A stretch of DNA of 64,000 bases, from assembly GCA_030407315.1 (NCBI GenBank), contig JALQPE010000171.1, positions 62,001-126,000 of the forward strand, given 5' to 3'. Made by a program: the position numbers and the translations under genes. Position 1 is the stretch's first letter. Each line of letters starts with the position of its first letter. This DNA comes from Asparagopsis taxiformis. Taxonomy: Eukaryota > Rhodophyta > Florideophyceae > Bonnemaisoniales > Bonnemaisoniaceae. Positions 12,599 through 22,201 of this stretch are shown here, in pieces. Below the pieces are notes generated by a model. That model had not been told where the DNA came from. It made no database searches and saw nothing but the letters and a program-made list of their open reading frames with translations.

Positions 12599-12940
12599 TG
12601 TCGAGATGCATGCAGATGCAATAATGCCACCACTAGAACGGTTATGGACAGAAAAAAAGAAAAAAGTTGCGTAATACTCGTGCAGTAACTAGCGTATCTG
12701 AGTTGTTGCGCAAGATCCAATCGATCAGTGCGATTTATTCATGCAAACATGCATGCATTGATTGGCACTGACGCGCAACTAGATGTGATGGCGCGGTCCA
12801 CGATGCAGCTTCCAGCGAGCATGAGCGACGGCCTGATGTGTTGACAGCCGACGCGAGCGATGGAACACAAATGGGCGGGGTTTGGGAATTGTGAATAATC
12901 GGACGGACGCCGGCGAGAACGCGCGCACGACGGGGCAACC

Positions 12941-12976
12941 CAGCATAGCACAGCACAGCACAGCGCAGCGCAGCAC
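12941..12976. repeat. (CAGCA/CAGCG) pentamer array
   Basis: About seven tandem 5-mers, CAGCA changing to CAGCG. It has the same orientation as the 11109 array. Confidence 0.85.
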
Positions 12977-13205
12977 AAAACCGTCGGGCGCAACGGGGAT
13001 GGAGTGCAACAGTCGCGAGGCGCCCCCACCACACTCCCACCCGATGCTGCTGGATGGCAAGGCGTGCCATGCATGCCTTGGCATGGCATGGCGGTTGAAC
13101 CTTAAGTTTTCACGGTTGGAACCGAGCCGTGATGGAACGGATAGAAGGGAGGGAGCGGGCGCGCGGGTGAGCGAGCGATTGCGCCAGTCAAGCGAGTCGA
13201 ACGGT

Positions 13206-13230
13206 TGATGGATGGATGGATGGATGGATA
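13206..13230. repeat. (GATG)n tetranucleotide tract
   Basis: About six GATG units. On the other strand this is the (CATC)n motif that also precedes several start codons in the window. Confidence 0.85.
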
Positions 13231-13833
13231 GATGCTGTTTGGGCGTAGCGACGAATGGTTTGAAATTATGGCTGATTTGCAACGGGTGAGAGCGAAATTG
13301 TGCACTGGCGGTTTTGGCGGTTTGTGTCAAGACGCGCAGCGAGCGGTGCGATGGAAGCAATGCAATATCGACAGGGAGAAAAAAGACACTAGCGGCTATG
13401 CAAGCAACATATGTAAGTTATGTGCTGGCCGTTCCACATGGGATACCTACAATATATGTCAGATTTGTATGTTTTGATTTGAGGGGACCGTAACAACACA
13501 GCCGTTGCGGCTCGGACCCTGGTCCATCGACAATTCATGCAATTACATGATGGCATGCGGGCCGCCCGTTGGTCCGATATGACAAGTTGCGTGCGCCAGA
13601 GCCGACGCCGCCCCCGTCCAATGCTGGCCACATCTGGATTGCATTGCCGTGCATTGCATTGTGTATGCATCCAGAATGCGCTGCGATTTGACGGAAACAC
13701 AGCGCTAACATAATTGGCCTTGATCGACAAGCGCCAGCCGAGTGTAGCCAAACGGAAGGCAACAGCTTGCCAATACGCTGTTGTGCGCGGTGGTGTGGTG
13801 GGGTGGGGCGGCGCGCCGCGGCGACGACGACGC

Positions 13834-13957
13834 TGTGCAATGCAATGCAGTGCAGTGCAGTATGGTGCTTTGCTGCGCCGCTCTACGCTGCGCAGCATAA
13901 CAGAACAGAGAGCAGAACAACAGAGTGGAGTGCAACACGCCACGCCACGCCACGCCG
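13834..13957. repeat. (GCAAT/GCAGT) and (CACGC) pentamer arrays
   Basis: GCAAT and GCAGT 5-mers occupy 13836-13860, and four CACGC units occupy about 13936-13956. These are the last arrays of the block. Confidence 0.8.
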
Positions 13958-14344
13958 TACTGCGCCGCAACACAGCAAAAGTATGCCCATACCATATGAC
14001 AACGCGTTCATGGGAACAATTGAAGCACTTTAATTTATTGGCATGAGAGGCACGTTTTTACTATTCAATTTTTCAAAATCATCCACTCAATTCGTGCGAT
14101 TATCAGCGCCAGTCGAATCAAAGGCGCTGTACGGTAGAGACAACTCTTTTTCCATACGCGCTGCAGCCAAAAAAACTAGACAATTCCAAATATAATTTTT
14201 GCACACTCAACTCCTACCTTGTCCAGTCCAACACGCTCCACCGCAGGCCAGCCCCACCCCCAATTTTCCCTGGCGCCAGACTCGGCCATTTGCTCTCCAT
14301 TTCCTCCTTTCTCCCCTTCCGTTGCGCCGCCCCCATCCTTCCGC

Positions 14345-14420
14345 CCATCTATCCATCCATCCATCCATCCATCCAACCGCACAATCCATCCACCCACCCA
14401 CCTACCCATCCATCCATCCG
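14345..14420 (+). repeat. (ATCC)n tract in the leader of the BED-hydrolase gene
   Basis: Six ATCC units at about 14351-14374 and a second degenerate ATCC/ACCC run up to about 14420 lie 210-290 bp upstream of the chosen ATG. They keep the frame open upstream but carry no ATG, so I read them as 5' leader. Confidence 0.75.
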
Positions 14421-14631
14421 CACCCCTAGAGTGTCCCGCTCGCCCACGCCCCCGAGTCGAGCCCGCCCCGTCCGCCGTTCCCCGCCGCCTCACGCCTCGT
14501 CACCCGACCCGCCATCCACTCGCCCCCATACCCCCCCACCAAACGGCGGGACGCCCCGCGGCGCCTCACAGCGCCCAGACAACCACACACACGAATGCGG
14601 CAAGCCGTCGCACCCGCGTAACCGAGCGCGA

Positions 14632-16362
14632 ATGGACCCGAGCGACACGCCCGATCCGCAGGAGCCGGACGCGCGTTCCTCCCCGCCCCAGACCTTGCCC
14701 CCCGTGCGCGGCCAGCCGCCCCAGCGTCCAGACAGACCCTCCCATGTGTACGCAGACCAGCATCGCAGACAGCTCCAAATGCACATGCAGCAGCAGCAAC
14801 AACCGCAGCAGCAGCAGCTCGTACACACACGCGTCGCACACACTCACACGCACGCACAGCAAGAAGCACAGCAGCGCTATGCAGCTAGTCAAAATGTCAT
14901 CATGCGCATTCAACCCCAGCACGTCGGCAGTCCGCAGCAAACACAACAACAGCATCCACATCAATCTATGGCACGCTCCTCCTCCGCAATCGTCTCCCCA
15001 GTCGTCGCTCCCGCACAGCCCTCCTCCTCCTCCACATCAAAGCTGTGGGAGCACTTTGAGAAAGGCGACAAAATGCAGAAGACAAACAAGTTTTTCGCAC
15101 ATTGCATCTATTGTAGAAAGGTCAATCGTGATAGCGGTACAAGGGGCGAGCGCAGAATGATGAGCGCTCATCTCAGCAACTGTCAAGAGGCGCCAGAGGA
15201 GGCACGCGCTCAGGGTCTCGCCATTTCCAAGGATCTCAAGAATCGTCGTTCACAAATCAGTATTGCCAAGAAGCAGCGCCCGTCCATCACCTCTGGACCG
15301 TTGGGTGGCGTTTCCGCTCCTGGCAAGCGCACACGTCGAAGTCATCATTCGCCGCATCAGACCATTGGACCAAGTAATACGGCTGGCAACACGTCCGATG
15401 TGATGGTGGTAGCGGCGGCTGCTGCCGCCGCGGCCACAACAGCACACACACCGGCAGATCCGGGTGGCGGCGGTGCGCAATACTTTGATCCCAATTTGGG
15501 ATCAACGATGCTGCCGGCCGATCTGCCACGCAACGGCAACATCACTACCAGTGATCATGTGCGTCTGTACTATGAGGAAGCGGGCAGCGGGCATCCGCTG
15601 ATACTGATACACGGGTGGTCGGGCTCGTGCAAGTTTTTCGATGCCAACTTTCGCGACCTGGCCACCAGTTTCCGCGTGATTCGGTACGACTTGCGCGGGC
15701 ACGGAGATTCAGAAAAGCCACAGCACGGATTCCATGTGCATCGGCTGGCAGCGGATCTGCACGACTTGATGGAACACTTTGGGTTTGAGCGGGTAGCGCT
15801 GCTGGGATGTTCACTGGGTTGTTCGATCATCTGGGCGTTTGTTGAGCTGTACGGCGGCACGCAGATTTCGGCTGCGCTGTTTGTTGATCAGTCTCCATAC
15901 CAGATGGCGTCCATTGATGGGGAGTGGCAACTCGGCTCCAAGTCGATATTTTCCGAAGGGTCGCTTGCGCATGTGCGCGCCGAGCTGCGGAACAACCCAC
16001 GGCTGTTCTACGAGGAGACGGTCAAGGCGTGTTTGACGCGGGCGCCTACCAATGTGGAGATGTCGATGTATGTGAACGAGAGTTTGAAATCGTCGCATTG
16101 GTTTCTTGGCAAGCTGATGGCGAATCATGCGCATATGGATTGGCGAAACGTGCTGCCGCTTGTGAGCTGTCCAGCGCTGGTGTTTGCAGGCAAGAAGAGT
16201 AAAATCTTCCCATGGGAAGGGGTGGCATATGCGGCGGAAAATATGCCGCATGCCAAACTGATTCCGTTTGAAGAGGGTTCGCACTGGTTGTACATTGAGG
16301 AGGCCGTTCGATTCAACAGCACGGTGGAGGCGTTCCTGCGGAGCATTGTGTCCGGGGGTTAG
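14632..16362 (+). CDS. BED-type zinc finger fused to an alpha/beta hydrolase
   Basis: One uninterrupted frame of 576 residues. Residues 1-135 are Pro/Gln/His-rich, with Gln runs around 50-62. About 136-190 form a BED-like zinc finger: Trp and Phe in LWEHFEK, then C-x2-C (CIYC) and H-x3-C (HLSNC). A basic/Ala-rich linker follows to about 305. From about 308 to the end is a complete alpha/beta hydrolase with the oxyanion motif IHGWSG, YDLRGHGDS, the nucleophile elbow GCSLGC (Ser about 393) and a C-terminal His in EGSHWLY. The usual acid position after strand 7 is GKKSK, so the acid may be the Asp in VDQSP. The first in-frame ATG is 14632. BED fingers bind DNA and this fold makes esterases, epoxide hydrolases or hormone receptors; the combined role is unknown. 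Confidence 0.85.
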   Translation: MDPSDTPDPQEPDARSSPPQTLPPVRGQPPQRPDRPSHVYADQHRRQLQMHMQQQQQPQQQQLVHTRVAHTHTHAQQEAQQRYAASQNVIMRIQPQHVGSPQQTQQQHPHQSMARSSSAIVSPVVAPAQPSSSSTSKLWEHFEKGDKMQKTNKFFAHCIYCRKVNRDSGTRGERRMMSAHLSNCQEAPEEARAQGLAISKDLKNRRSQISIAKKQRPSITSGPLGGVSAPGKRTRRSHHSPHQTIGPSNTAGNTSDVMVVAAAAAAAATTAHTPADPGGGGAQYFDPNLGSTMLPADLPRNGNITTSDHVRLYYEEAGSGHPLILIHGWSGSCKFFDANFRDLATSFRVIRYDLRGHGDSEKPQHGFHVHRLAADLHDLMEHFGFERVALLGCSLGCSIIWAFVELYGGTQISAALFVDQSPYQMASIDGEWQLGSKSIFSEGSLAHVRAELRNNPRLFYEETVKACLTRAPTNVEMSMYVNESLKSSHWFLGKLMANHAHMDWRNVLPLVSCPALVFAGKKSKIFPWEGVAYAAENMPHAKLIPFEEGSHWLYIEEAVRFNSTVEAFLRSIVSGG

Positions 16363-17362
16363 ATAAATTTTTATAGTACGTCGGTTGTGTATGGACGAGG
16401 AACTCTTGGGCCGCTTGTGTGGATCGTTTGTGTACAGGATTGCGCTTCAGGAATGGTGCGGCAGATTTTTGGGGGGGCGTTTTCGTAGAGTAGTGTGTTG
16501 CTTTGTTGTGTTTTAGAGTGGAGCAGGATAAATTGGCAACAAATGCTGGTTTGCTGATCAACGCGTTGACTGGTGGGCGAACGGGCTTGTGTTGATGAGG
16601 TTGTGTGCGGATGCAGGCGCGCGATTGCCCGGTTGATTGGCTGACGACGATCCATGACGACATGCATGCAGCACCAAAGTGTGCGAGAGTTTGCACAGCG
16701 ACTGCGCGGCAAGGGCGACACACAATGAACGCGGGGGGCTGGGGCTGGAGCTGGAGCTGGGGGGGAGAGTGTCGGTCGCGGGTAAATAGCGGTGTCTGTC
16801 TGTTTGCTTGGTTGGTTGGTTGCTTGCTTGCTTGCTGGCGGTGTGTGGGCAGTCGGCAACGGTGGAAGGTATAAACGGCGGAGAGGAGGGGGCGCTCAGA
16901 AGGGCGCCTTAGGCGGGCCGCGGACGTGTTGGACTGGGCGAATAGTGGAAGCAAGCAAGTGTCGTTTACAAGTGCTGCTTTGAACGGGACGCTGGTGACT
17001 TGTCTGTGGCCTTATCCACTTTGGCTGTGTAGTGCTGCGCGCGAGCCTGGCAGTCCTGTGGAGGCAACGGCATCCAGACAGAGGTAACATGACGTTTGCG
17101 CGTGTCAACAACATTTGCAATTGAAACAACCAACCGATCGTCATCAACGCGCACTAATTTAGTTGCAACAAATCCAACCTGCCCCTGTGAATCCACTCTA
17201 ATATCGCATTACAGCAGCCATCATCCATGCTTACAGCCAACAATCAGCTCGTACAACGTGCAGTATCTGTAACAACATTGCGTGCCATCCGTATCGACCG
17301 ACCGTCCGACTGACCGACCCTTTCCAGCAACACCAACCCATCGGCTCGCATCGGTGTAAGCC
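16363..17362. other. 1.0-kb intergenic interval with GT-rich tetranucleotides
   Basis: No credible gene. A (TTGG/TTGC)n run lies at about 16796-16842 and a GCTGGA run at about 16740-16760. The right end is the leader of the GRAM gene. Confidence 0.6.
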
Positions 17363-18223
17363 ATGTCCACGTCCGAATCGTCGCCAACCGACCGTCAAAC
17401 TATGCCGACGTCCGCGCAATCGCCCCAACCACAGCCCGCTTCCGTGTTCGACGCCTGGCGTTTCGACGTGAACGCCGTCGCAAATCTCGGCAATTTGTTC
17501 GGCGCCCCGGACGATGCACCCGTGGATCTCGCCGATGCCCCCGCCACCGCCCCCGCCACCACCCATCCCGGAGACCAATTGCCGCATGTGCCAGACCTCG
17601 CCCAGTCCGCGTCCGATATGGCCAATGCCGCTGGCGTAGAGCTGGAGCATGCCAGTAAGGCCGCGCAACAGACGATCGGTAAGGCCGCGGAGGAGATCGG
17701 AAAAGGTTGGGGGTCGTTGAATACCTTTCTTGATGATATTCTCGCCGCCAAACCAGACCATGACCGTGCTGTAGAGCCCGCAGATGTGCAGACGCAATTT
17801 GCAAGTCTCTTTCCAGACTTTGGCGAGCAGGAACAGGTGGTGGACCATTTTCAATGCGCGTTGTTGCAGAAATATCGTTGTTATTTGAATAATGCCACCC
17901 CGGAGAAGACGTTTCCCATGCGTGGTACGCTTTATGTGTCGACAAATTATATCGCCATGTCCGTTACAGATGATGGCGGCGTGTTTGGTCGACAGCCCTT
18001 CGCCGTTTCCGTGCCGATTTCAGATGTGGCCAAGATTCAGAAGGGCGCAAAGACCATGCTGCGTTTGCTCACCAAGGCGCAGTCCAGTTTTATTTTCGCA
18101 GAGTTTGAGAGCGATTCCCATTTCAACGGCGCCTTGGGTTTGCTGGAACACATGACCAGCGTTGCAAACAATCCGCAGCCGCCGGAGGAGAACAAGGCTG
18201 AACACGCGTCATCAAACGACTAA
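17363..18223 (+). CDS. GRAM-domain protein
   Basis: 286 residues, no intron. The first 140 residues are Pro/Ala-rich with a short amphipathic helix region. From about 144 comes a GRAM domain: F-x-x-L-F-P-D-F, a conserved Cys in HFQCALL, then GTLYVSTNYIAMS, VPISDVAKIQK and SSFIFAEFES. GRAM domains have a PH-like fold and usually bind phosphoinositides or anionic lipids at membrane contact sites or endosomes. There is no VASt/StART domain or transmembrane helix, so this is a stand-alone adaptor similar to plant GEM-like or TBC-free GRAM proteins. Its 3' end faces the kinase gene, only 35 bp away. Confidence 0.8.
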   Translation: MSTSESSPTDRQTMPTSAQSPQPQPASVFDAWRFDVNAVANLGNLFGAPDDAPVDLADAPATAPATTHPGDQLPHVPDLAQSASDMANAAGVELEHASKAAQQTIGKAAEEIGKGWGSLNTFLDDILAAKPDHDRAVEPADVQTQFASLFPDFGEQEQVVDHFQCALLQKYRCYLNNATPEKTFPMRGTLYVSTNYIAMSVTDDGGVFGRQPFAVSVPISDVAKIQKGAKTMLRLLTKAQSSFIFAEFESDSHFNGALGLLEHMTSVANNPQPPEENKAEHASSND

Positions 18224-18258
18224 ATTGCTTTACGCGCGCATATATCATTGTACAAAAC

Positions 18259-19779
18259 CTAAAATATCGCTGTATCATGAGACGAATCCGTATCTACTAG
18301 ACTAGAATCAGGCGTGTGCGAGTATCCAAACCCGACAATCGACGTCGCTCTCTTCTGACGAGCCACACCACCCGACGTTTCCGTCCCCAGTACAGACCTC
18401 TTCCTCGAAAAGTTGAGCCGTCCCATGCTCGCGCTCTCCATCTTGTTCTTCCCGCGCGACCGTCGCAACTCCTTGTCCTGCAGTTCAATTCCATGCGAGC
18501 GAAGTCGTTTCGCCTCGGCATCAAAGTTTCTCAGCTCAACCGACACCTCCGCCTCTTCTGCCAGCGCCGTTCGACCCTCTTCGATCACAACCTCCCAGTC
18601 CACACCGTTGAAAAACGAACACGATTTCAAATCTTTCAATTTCATCCTGCTTTCTTCGCTCTTCTCCAGCAGTCCCATCAGCATGGCAGCGGCCGCCTCC
18701 GACAGAAATGGTGGTATCTTCAACGCCTCGTGCTGAATACGATGATGCATGTCGTCACGATCAAAACGCACCCCGAGTCGTCCCGGCTGTGCAAATGGCG
18801 CATGTCCGACGAGCATGCGGTAGTACAATGCACCCAATGACCAAAGATCCGTCTCGGGTCCATATGCGTTTCGGGATACAATCTGCGGACTCATGTACGC
18901 ATTTGAACCGCAGTACGACCTGGTGCGTTGCACCTCACCATCAGCTACTACCTTGCTCAATCCAAAATCGCACAGTCTCACATCGCCGCTGGCGCCGAGC
19001 AGAATGTTATCTGGTTTCAAATCGCGATACATGACGTTGTGCGAATGCAAATGCTCCAATGCGACCAGAATTTGCACCATCAATTTACGCGCATCCGTCT
19101 CTGACAGTCGCGAATGCTTGTGGTTTTGCAGCAAGGTCTTCAAATTGCCACCGGCACAAAATTCTGTCACCATATACAACGCAGAATCCGTCTGAAACGC
19201 ATGTCTCAACTGCACAATAAATGGAAAATCTCGCATCAGTTCCAGAACGAGTCTCTCATCCAGCGTATGTCGCAACGAGCCATCGGAATAAAATGCATCA
19301 TGCTTCTTCACAACCTTGAGTGCAAGCGGCGTTCCGTCTCCCATCTTCTCCCTGACGAGGAACACCTCACCGCCGCCGCCCTTCCCGACTGGGGATACAA
19401 TCTTGAAATCGGCCAGCACCGGGGGCGCATTCTTCACAGCGTCTGCCAGGGCGCGCAACCACTCTGCGCGATGCTGCACTATGCGCAGCACGACAGGTCG
19501 TCGCGTCGTATAGGAATAGATATACACACAGCGTCGCACGACGGTCACGTGCTGCACATCGATTGCGGCGAGGATGAAATCGGGCTCGCGTTCGCGCACG
19601 ACGACCAATGTGGCGCCGCGTAGAGAGGCAACGGCGGAGATGTATTCACGAAAGAAACGACGCCGTCTGAAACGCACCGGCCCAGACATTGCCAGCGGCT
19701 GGCGCGCGAGATGGGCGGCAATTGGCTGCTGCGTGCTGCGACTTCGGTGTCGACGCGAAAAGGAAAGCACCGAAGACAT
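18259..19779 (-). CDS. AGC-family protein kinase with N-terminal PH-like domain
   Basis: 506 residues. About 31-118 look like a PH domain (basic strands, Trp in the last helix, EWLRAL). The kinase domain spans about 125-395: the Gly-rich loop GKGGGGEV, Lys about 155 in LALKVVKK, YRDLKPDN (Asp about 253) and DFG (Asp about 271). The activation segment is RSYCGSNAYMSPQ, where AGC kinases have a Thr/Ser before CG; here the APE motif is SPQ, so the Glu that pairs with the C-lobe Arg is a Gln. The basic C-terminal tail has no clear hydrophobic FxxF motif. PH plus AGC suggests an Akt-like kinase recruited to membrane lipids. It is divergent from the O-mannosyltransferase gene. Confidence 0.85.
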   Translation of the reverse strand: MSSVLSFSRRHRSRSTQQPIAAHLARQPLAMSGPVRFRRRRFFREYISAVASLRGATLVVVREREPDFILAAIDVQHVTVVRRCVYIYSYTTRRPVVLRIVQHRAEWLRALADAVKNAPPVLADFKIVSPVGKGGGGEVFLVREKMGDGTPLALKVVKKHDAFYSDGSLRHTLDERLVLELMRDFPFIVQLRHAFQTDSALYMVTEFCAGGNLKTLLQNHKHSRLSETDARKLMVQILVALEHLHSHNVMYRDLKPDNILLGASGDVRLCDFGLSKVVADGEVQRTRSYCGSNAYMSPQIVSRNAYGPETDLWSLGALYYRMLVGHAPFAQPGRLGVRFDRDDMHHRIQHEALKIPPFLSEAAAAMLMGLLEKSEESRMKLKDLKSCSFFNGVDWEVVIEEGRTALAEEAEVSVELRNFDAEAKRLRSHGIELQDKELRRSRGKNKMESASMGRLNFSRKRSVLGTETSGGVARQKRATSIVGFGYSHTPDSSLVDTDSSHDTAIF

Positions 19780-20411
19780 GGCGACAATGCGGGACGACGA
19801 CGAGGCGGTTGCGGGTTGGATTGCGACGGATGTTAAGTATCATTGGAATTGGGCGGCTGCGCGCGACGCAGAGTTGGGTCGTGCGTGGAGAGGCGTGTGG
19901 TCAGTTTGGATGTGTTGTGAGCCATTGAAAAGGAATCATAGAGTTGAGGCTGCCGGTTGCTGTGGATGAGTATGGCAGTTGTGGATTGGCGAGATGGTTT
20001 GCAGAATGTGTCTGCCATCTTTCTATACGCGGATAGTTGGCGAACCGATCTATTTATGCGCAAACCTGGACACGGGGCCGTCGGCAAATGCAGGCACACA
20101 AATTGGTAATTAACGACGCGCTTTTCAAATTACACGATCCAAATGAGCTGCGCATGCTCCGTGAATCATCCAACCGACGTACCAGGCCAAGATGGCGGTC
20201 AGTCAACAACAGTGAATTGTGTTACTTTTCTGCCAACGAATGAATCTGCACGTCAAGACGTTGACGCGACGTGAGTAATGCACATTCGTCAATGCTCCGC
20301 TGTCTGTCAATCTGCACCAACATCACGATCGACAGACACACGCCGACCATCTCACCAGTCAACTCTCCCGTGCCGCCCGCTCGCTCGCCGCATTCCATCG
20401 CCCGATCGGCC
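19780..20411. other. Divergent promoter region between the AGC kinase and PMT genes
   Basis: Both flanking genes read away from this 632-bp interval. No gene is seen. An in-frame ATG at 20292 could extend the mannosyltransferase by 40 residues; I treat it as leader. Confidence 0.5.
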
Positions 20412-22070
20412 ATGAAGTCCACAACAGACGACGCATCCACCGCCTCTGACATCGCCACGGACACGGGATTGCGTCAACGCAAGACAATACCCAACGGGGT
20501 CGCCGCGACCTCGAGCGCTCAATCTCACCCCACGAGCTCAACGACATCGAGCAGTGCGCAACATTCCCACGATGATCCATCAGCAAAATCCCGTCCCAGA
20601 CGCGCCACACAATTATCTGTCGCCCTCGATCTGAGCGACGTGCTCATCGCCACACTGCTCTTCGCCCTCGCCGCCGCCGTGCGATTCTACCGACTCGCCG
20701 CGCTGCAGGCAGTCGTTTTCGACGAAGTACACTATCTCAATTTCGACATCTTCCTTCTCAACCGCCAATACTTCTTCGACGTGAACCCCGTCTTCGGCAA
20801 GCTCGTCATCGCTTTTGTCGCCCGTTTGGCCGGTTTCGACCCCTCTGTCGACAAGTACGAAAACCTCGCCGAGCCGATCCACACCCATCTTCAGGCATTT
20901 TCCGCGCGCGCTCCCTCCGCCCTTTTCGGCTCGCTCACCGTCCCGGTCTTCTACCGTCTCTGTCGCTTGCTGCGTCTCAGCCGCTATGCCTCTGTCGTCG
21001 GCGCCATGTTCATTCTCTTCGATTCCATGCATATCATCCAGTCGCGCATCACGATGGTCGATTCGATCCTCGTCTTTTTCACCTGTGTCGCTCTCGTGTT
21101 CGGTCTGCTGCTGTGGGACGCCAAAAACGTCGTGGTCATCAAGAGGTCGTCTGTGCAGGTGAAAGATGTCATTCGTGTGCTGGTGTATCTCATTCTCACC
21201 GGCATTTGCTGCGGTTTGTGCATATCGGTGCGTTGGACCGCGTTTGCAACGCCAGCGCTCATCTTTACGATTTCCTTCTTCGGTGTTCCGCCCTTTTGTC
21301 ACGAACCGCTCAATTTCATCGAGTTGCTCGTGTTGTACGGTAGCGCCTTTGCCGCATACATGGGCTCCTTTGCCGTGTTTTTGCTGCACACCAATCAGAC
21401 GGGCCCCGGCGATGGCTTCATGTCGGCCGACTTCCAGGCGTGTTTAGAGGGGAGCAAGTTTTGGTCGGGTCCGGATGGCTGTAATATGTCGTTGTGGTCG
21501 CGTATCATAGAGTTGAATCGTACGATATTCCGCTACTCGAAGAGCATTCGCGGTAAGGATAAATGGGGCTCGTCGTGGTTTCAATGGATTTTCAACTGGA
21601 GAGGCGCATTATATCACAGACAAGTGGAAGCTAATAGTGACAAACTGTCGTTGATCTATGTGTTGATGAACCCAGTAATGGTGGTGTGCATCGACGCTCT
21701 GATGGGCGTGTTTGTCGCCGCATTGTTCTCGACGGTGCGATACCGGAAAAGTATGTCGACGACCGAAGCGTTTAAACAGCATTTGCGACGTGGATCGGCG
21801 CTGTTCTTCGGCTGGGTGTGCAGCATGCTACCTACAATGGTCGTGTATCGCTCCGGACCGGTGTATCAGTATCTACCCGGCCTGTTCTTCGCGCAGGCAC
21901 TCGGGGCACTGGGTTTCGATCTGATTCCAAACCGACTGCGACCTTTGATGGTCGTTATCCTAAGCGGCAGCATGATTGCTGCACTCGTCTACTGGTCGCC
22001 CTGGGTGTACGCATTGCCACTCGATCAACATGCACATATTCAACGACGATGGCTACCGCGCTGGGACTGA
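20412..22070 (+). CDS. Protein O-mannosyltransferase (GT39) lacking MIR domains
   Basis: 552 residues from ATG 20412 (592 if ATG 20292 is used). An integral ER enzyme that would transfer mannose from dolichyl-phosphate-mannose to Ser/Thr of secretory proteins. After a Ser/Thr-rich cytosolic tail come many hydrophobic helices. The catalytic acidic pair is in FDEVHYLNF, with R-x-P-S-A-L-F-G in the next loop and TGPGDGFMSADFQACLEG at the start of the large lumenal loop. That loop normally carries three MIR repeats (about 190 residues), but here only about 50 residues follow before the C-terminal helices resume at SLIYVLMNPVM. The protein is therefore about 200 residues shorter than fungal or animal PMTs, while its helices keep the eukaryotic signatures. 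Confidence 0.87.
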   Translation: MKSTTDDASTASDIATDTGLRQRKTIPNGVAATSSAQSHPTSSTTSSSAQHSHDDPSAKSRPRRATQLSVALDLSDVLIATLLFALAAAVRFYRLAALQAVVFDEVHYLNFDIFLLNRQYFFDVNPVFGKLVIAFVARLAGFDPSVDKYENLAEPIHTHLQAFSARAPSALFGSLTVPVFYRLCRLLRLSRYASVVGAMFILFDSMHIIQSRITMVDSILVFFTCVALVFGLLLWDAKNVVVIKRSSVQVKDVIRVLVYLILTGICCGLCISVRWTAFATPALIFTISFFGVPPFCHEPLNFIELLVLYGSAFAAYMGSFAVFLLHTNQTGPGDGFMSADFQACLEGSKFWSGPDGCNMSLWSRIIELNRTIFRYSKSIRGKDKWGSSWFQWIFNWRGALYHRQVEANSDKLSLIYVLMNPVMVVCIDALMGVFVAALFSTVRYRKSMSTTEAFKQHLRRGSALFFGWVCSMLPTMVVYRSGPVYQYLPGLFFAQALGALGFDLIPNRLRPLMVVILSGSMIAALVYWSPWVYALPLDQHAHIQRRWLPRWD

Positions 22071-22201
22071 CGCCTGTAGTGAGATAGCAAGACGGTTTGT
22101 TTACATTGAGTAAATGCTGTGAATGTACCACGTCTGCCACACAAAGAGTCTGCTGGTTTCTACGCAATATATATCTAAGCAGGGGAGCATGCGTTGGTCG
22201 G

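Larger units (their letters stand above)
10175..14631. other. 4.4-kb gene-free block rich in pentanucleotide arrays
   Basis: No frame here resembles a protein family; the small open frames are low-complexity by-products of repeats. The block holds at least eight short arrays with a 5-bp period (GGCAT, GCGCA, GCACA, CCACG, GCTAC, GCAGT and variants), some in opposite orientations, plus (CA)n, (TGCA)n and (GATG)n tracts. Individual arrays are listed separately. A non-coding RNA or a chromosomal element cannot be excluded. Confidence 0.7.

Noticed and set aside
14290..14631. Open upstream extension of the BED-hydrolase frame
   Set aside because: It begins with TTG, has no ATG and mostly translates the (ATCC)n tract; eukaryotic initiation at 14632 is more likely.
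20613..21389. 258-codon antisense frame in the O-mannosyltransferase gene
   Set aside because: It is the low-complexity, charged shadow of hydrophobic helices and contains no family motif.
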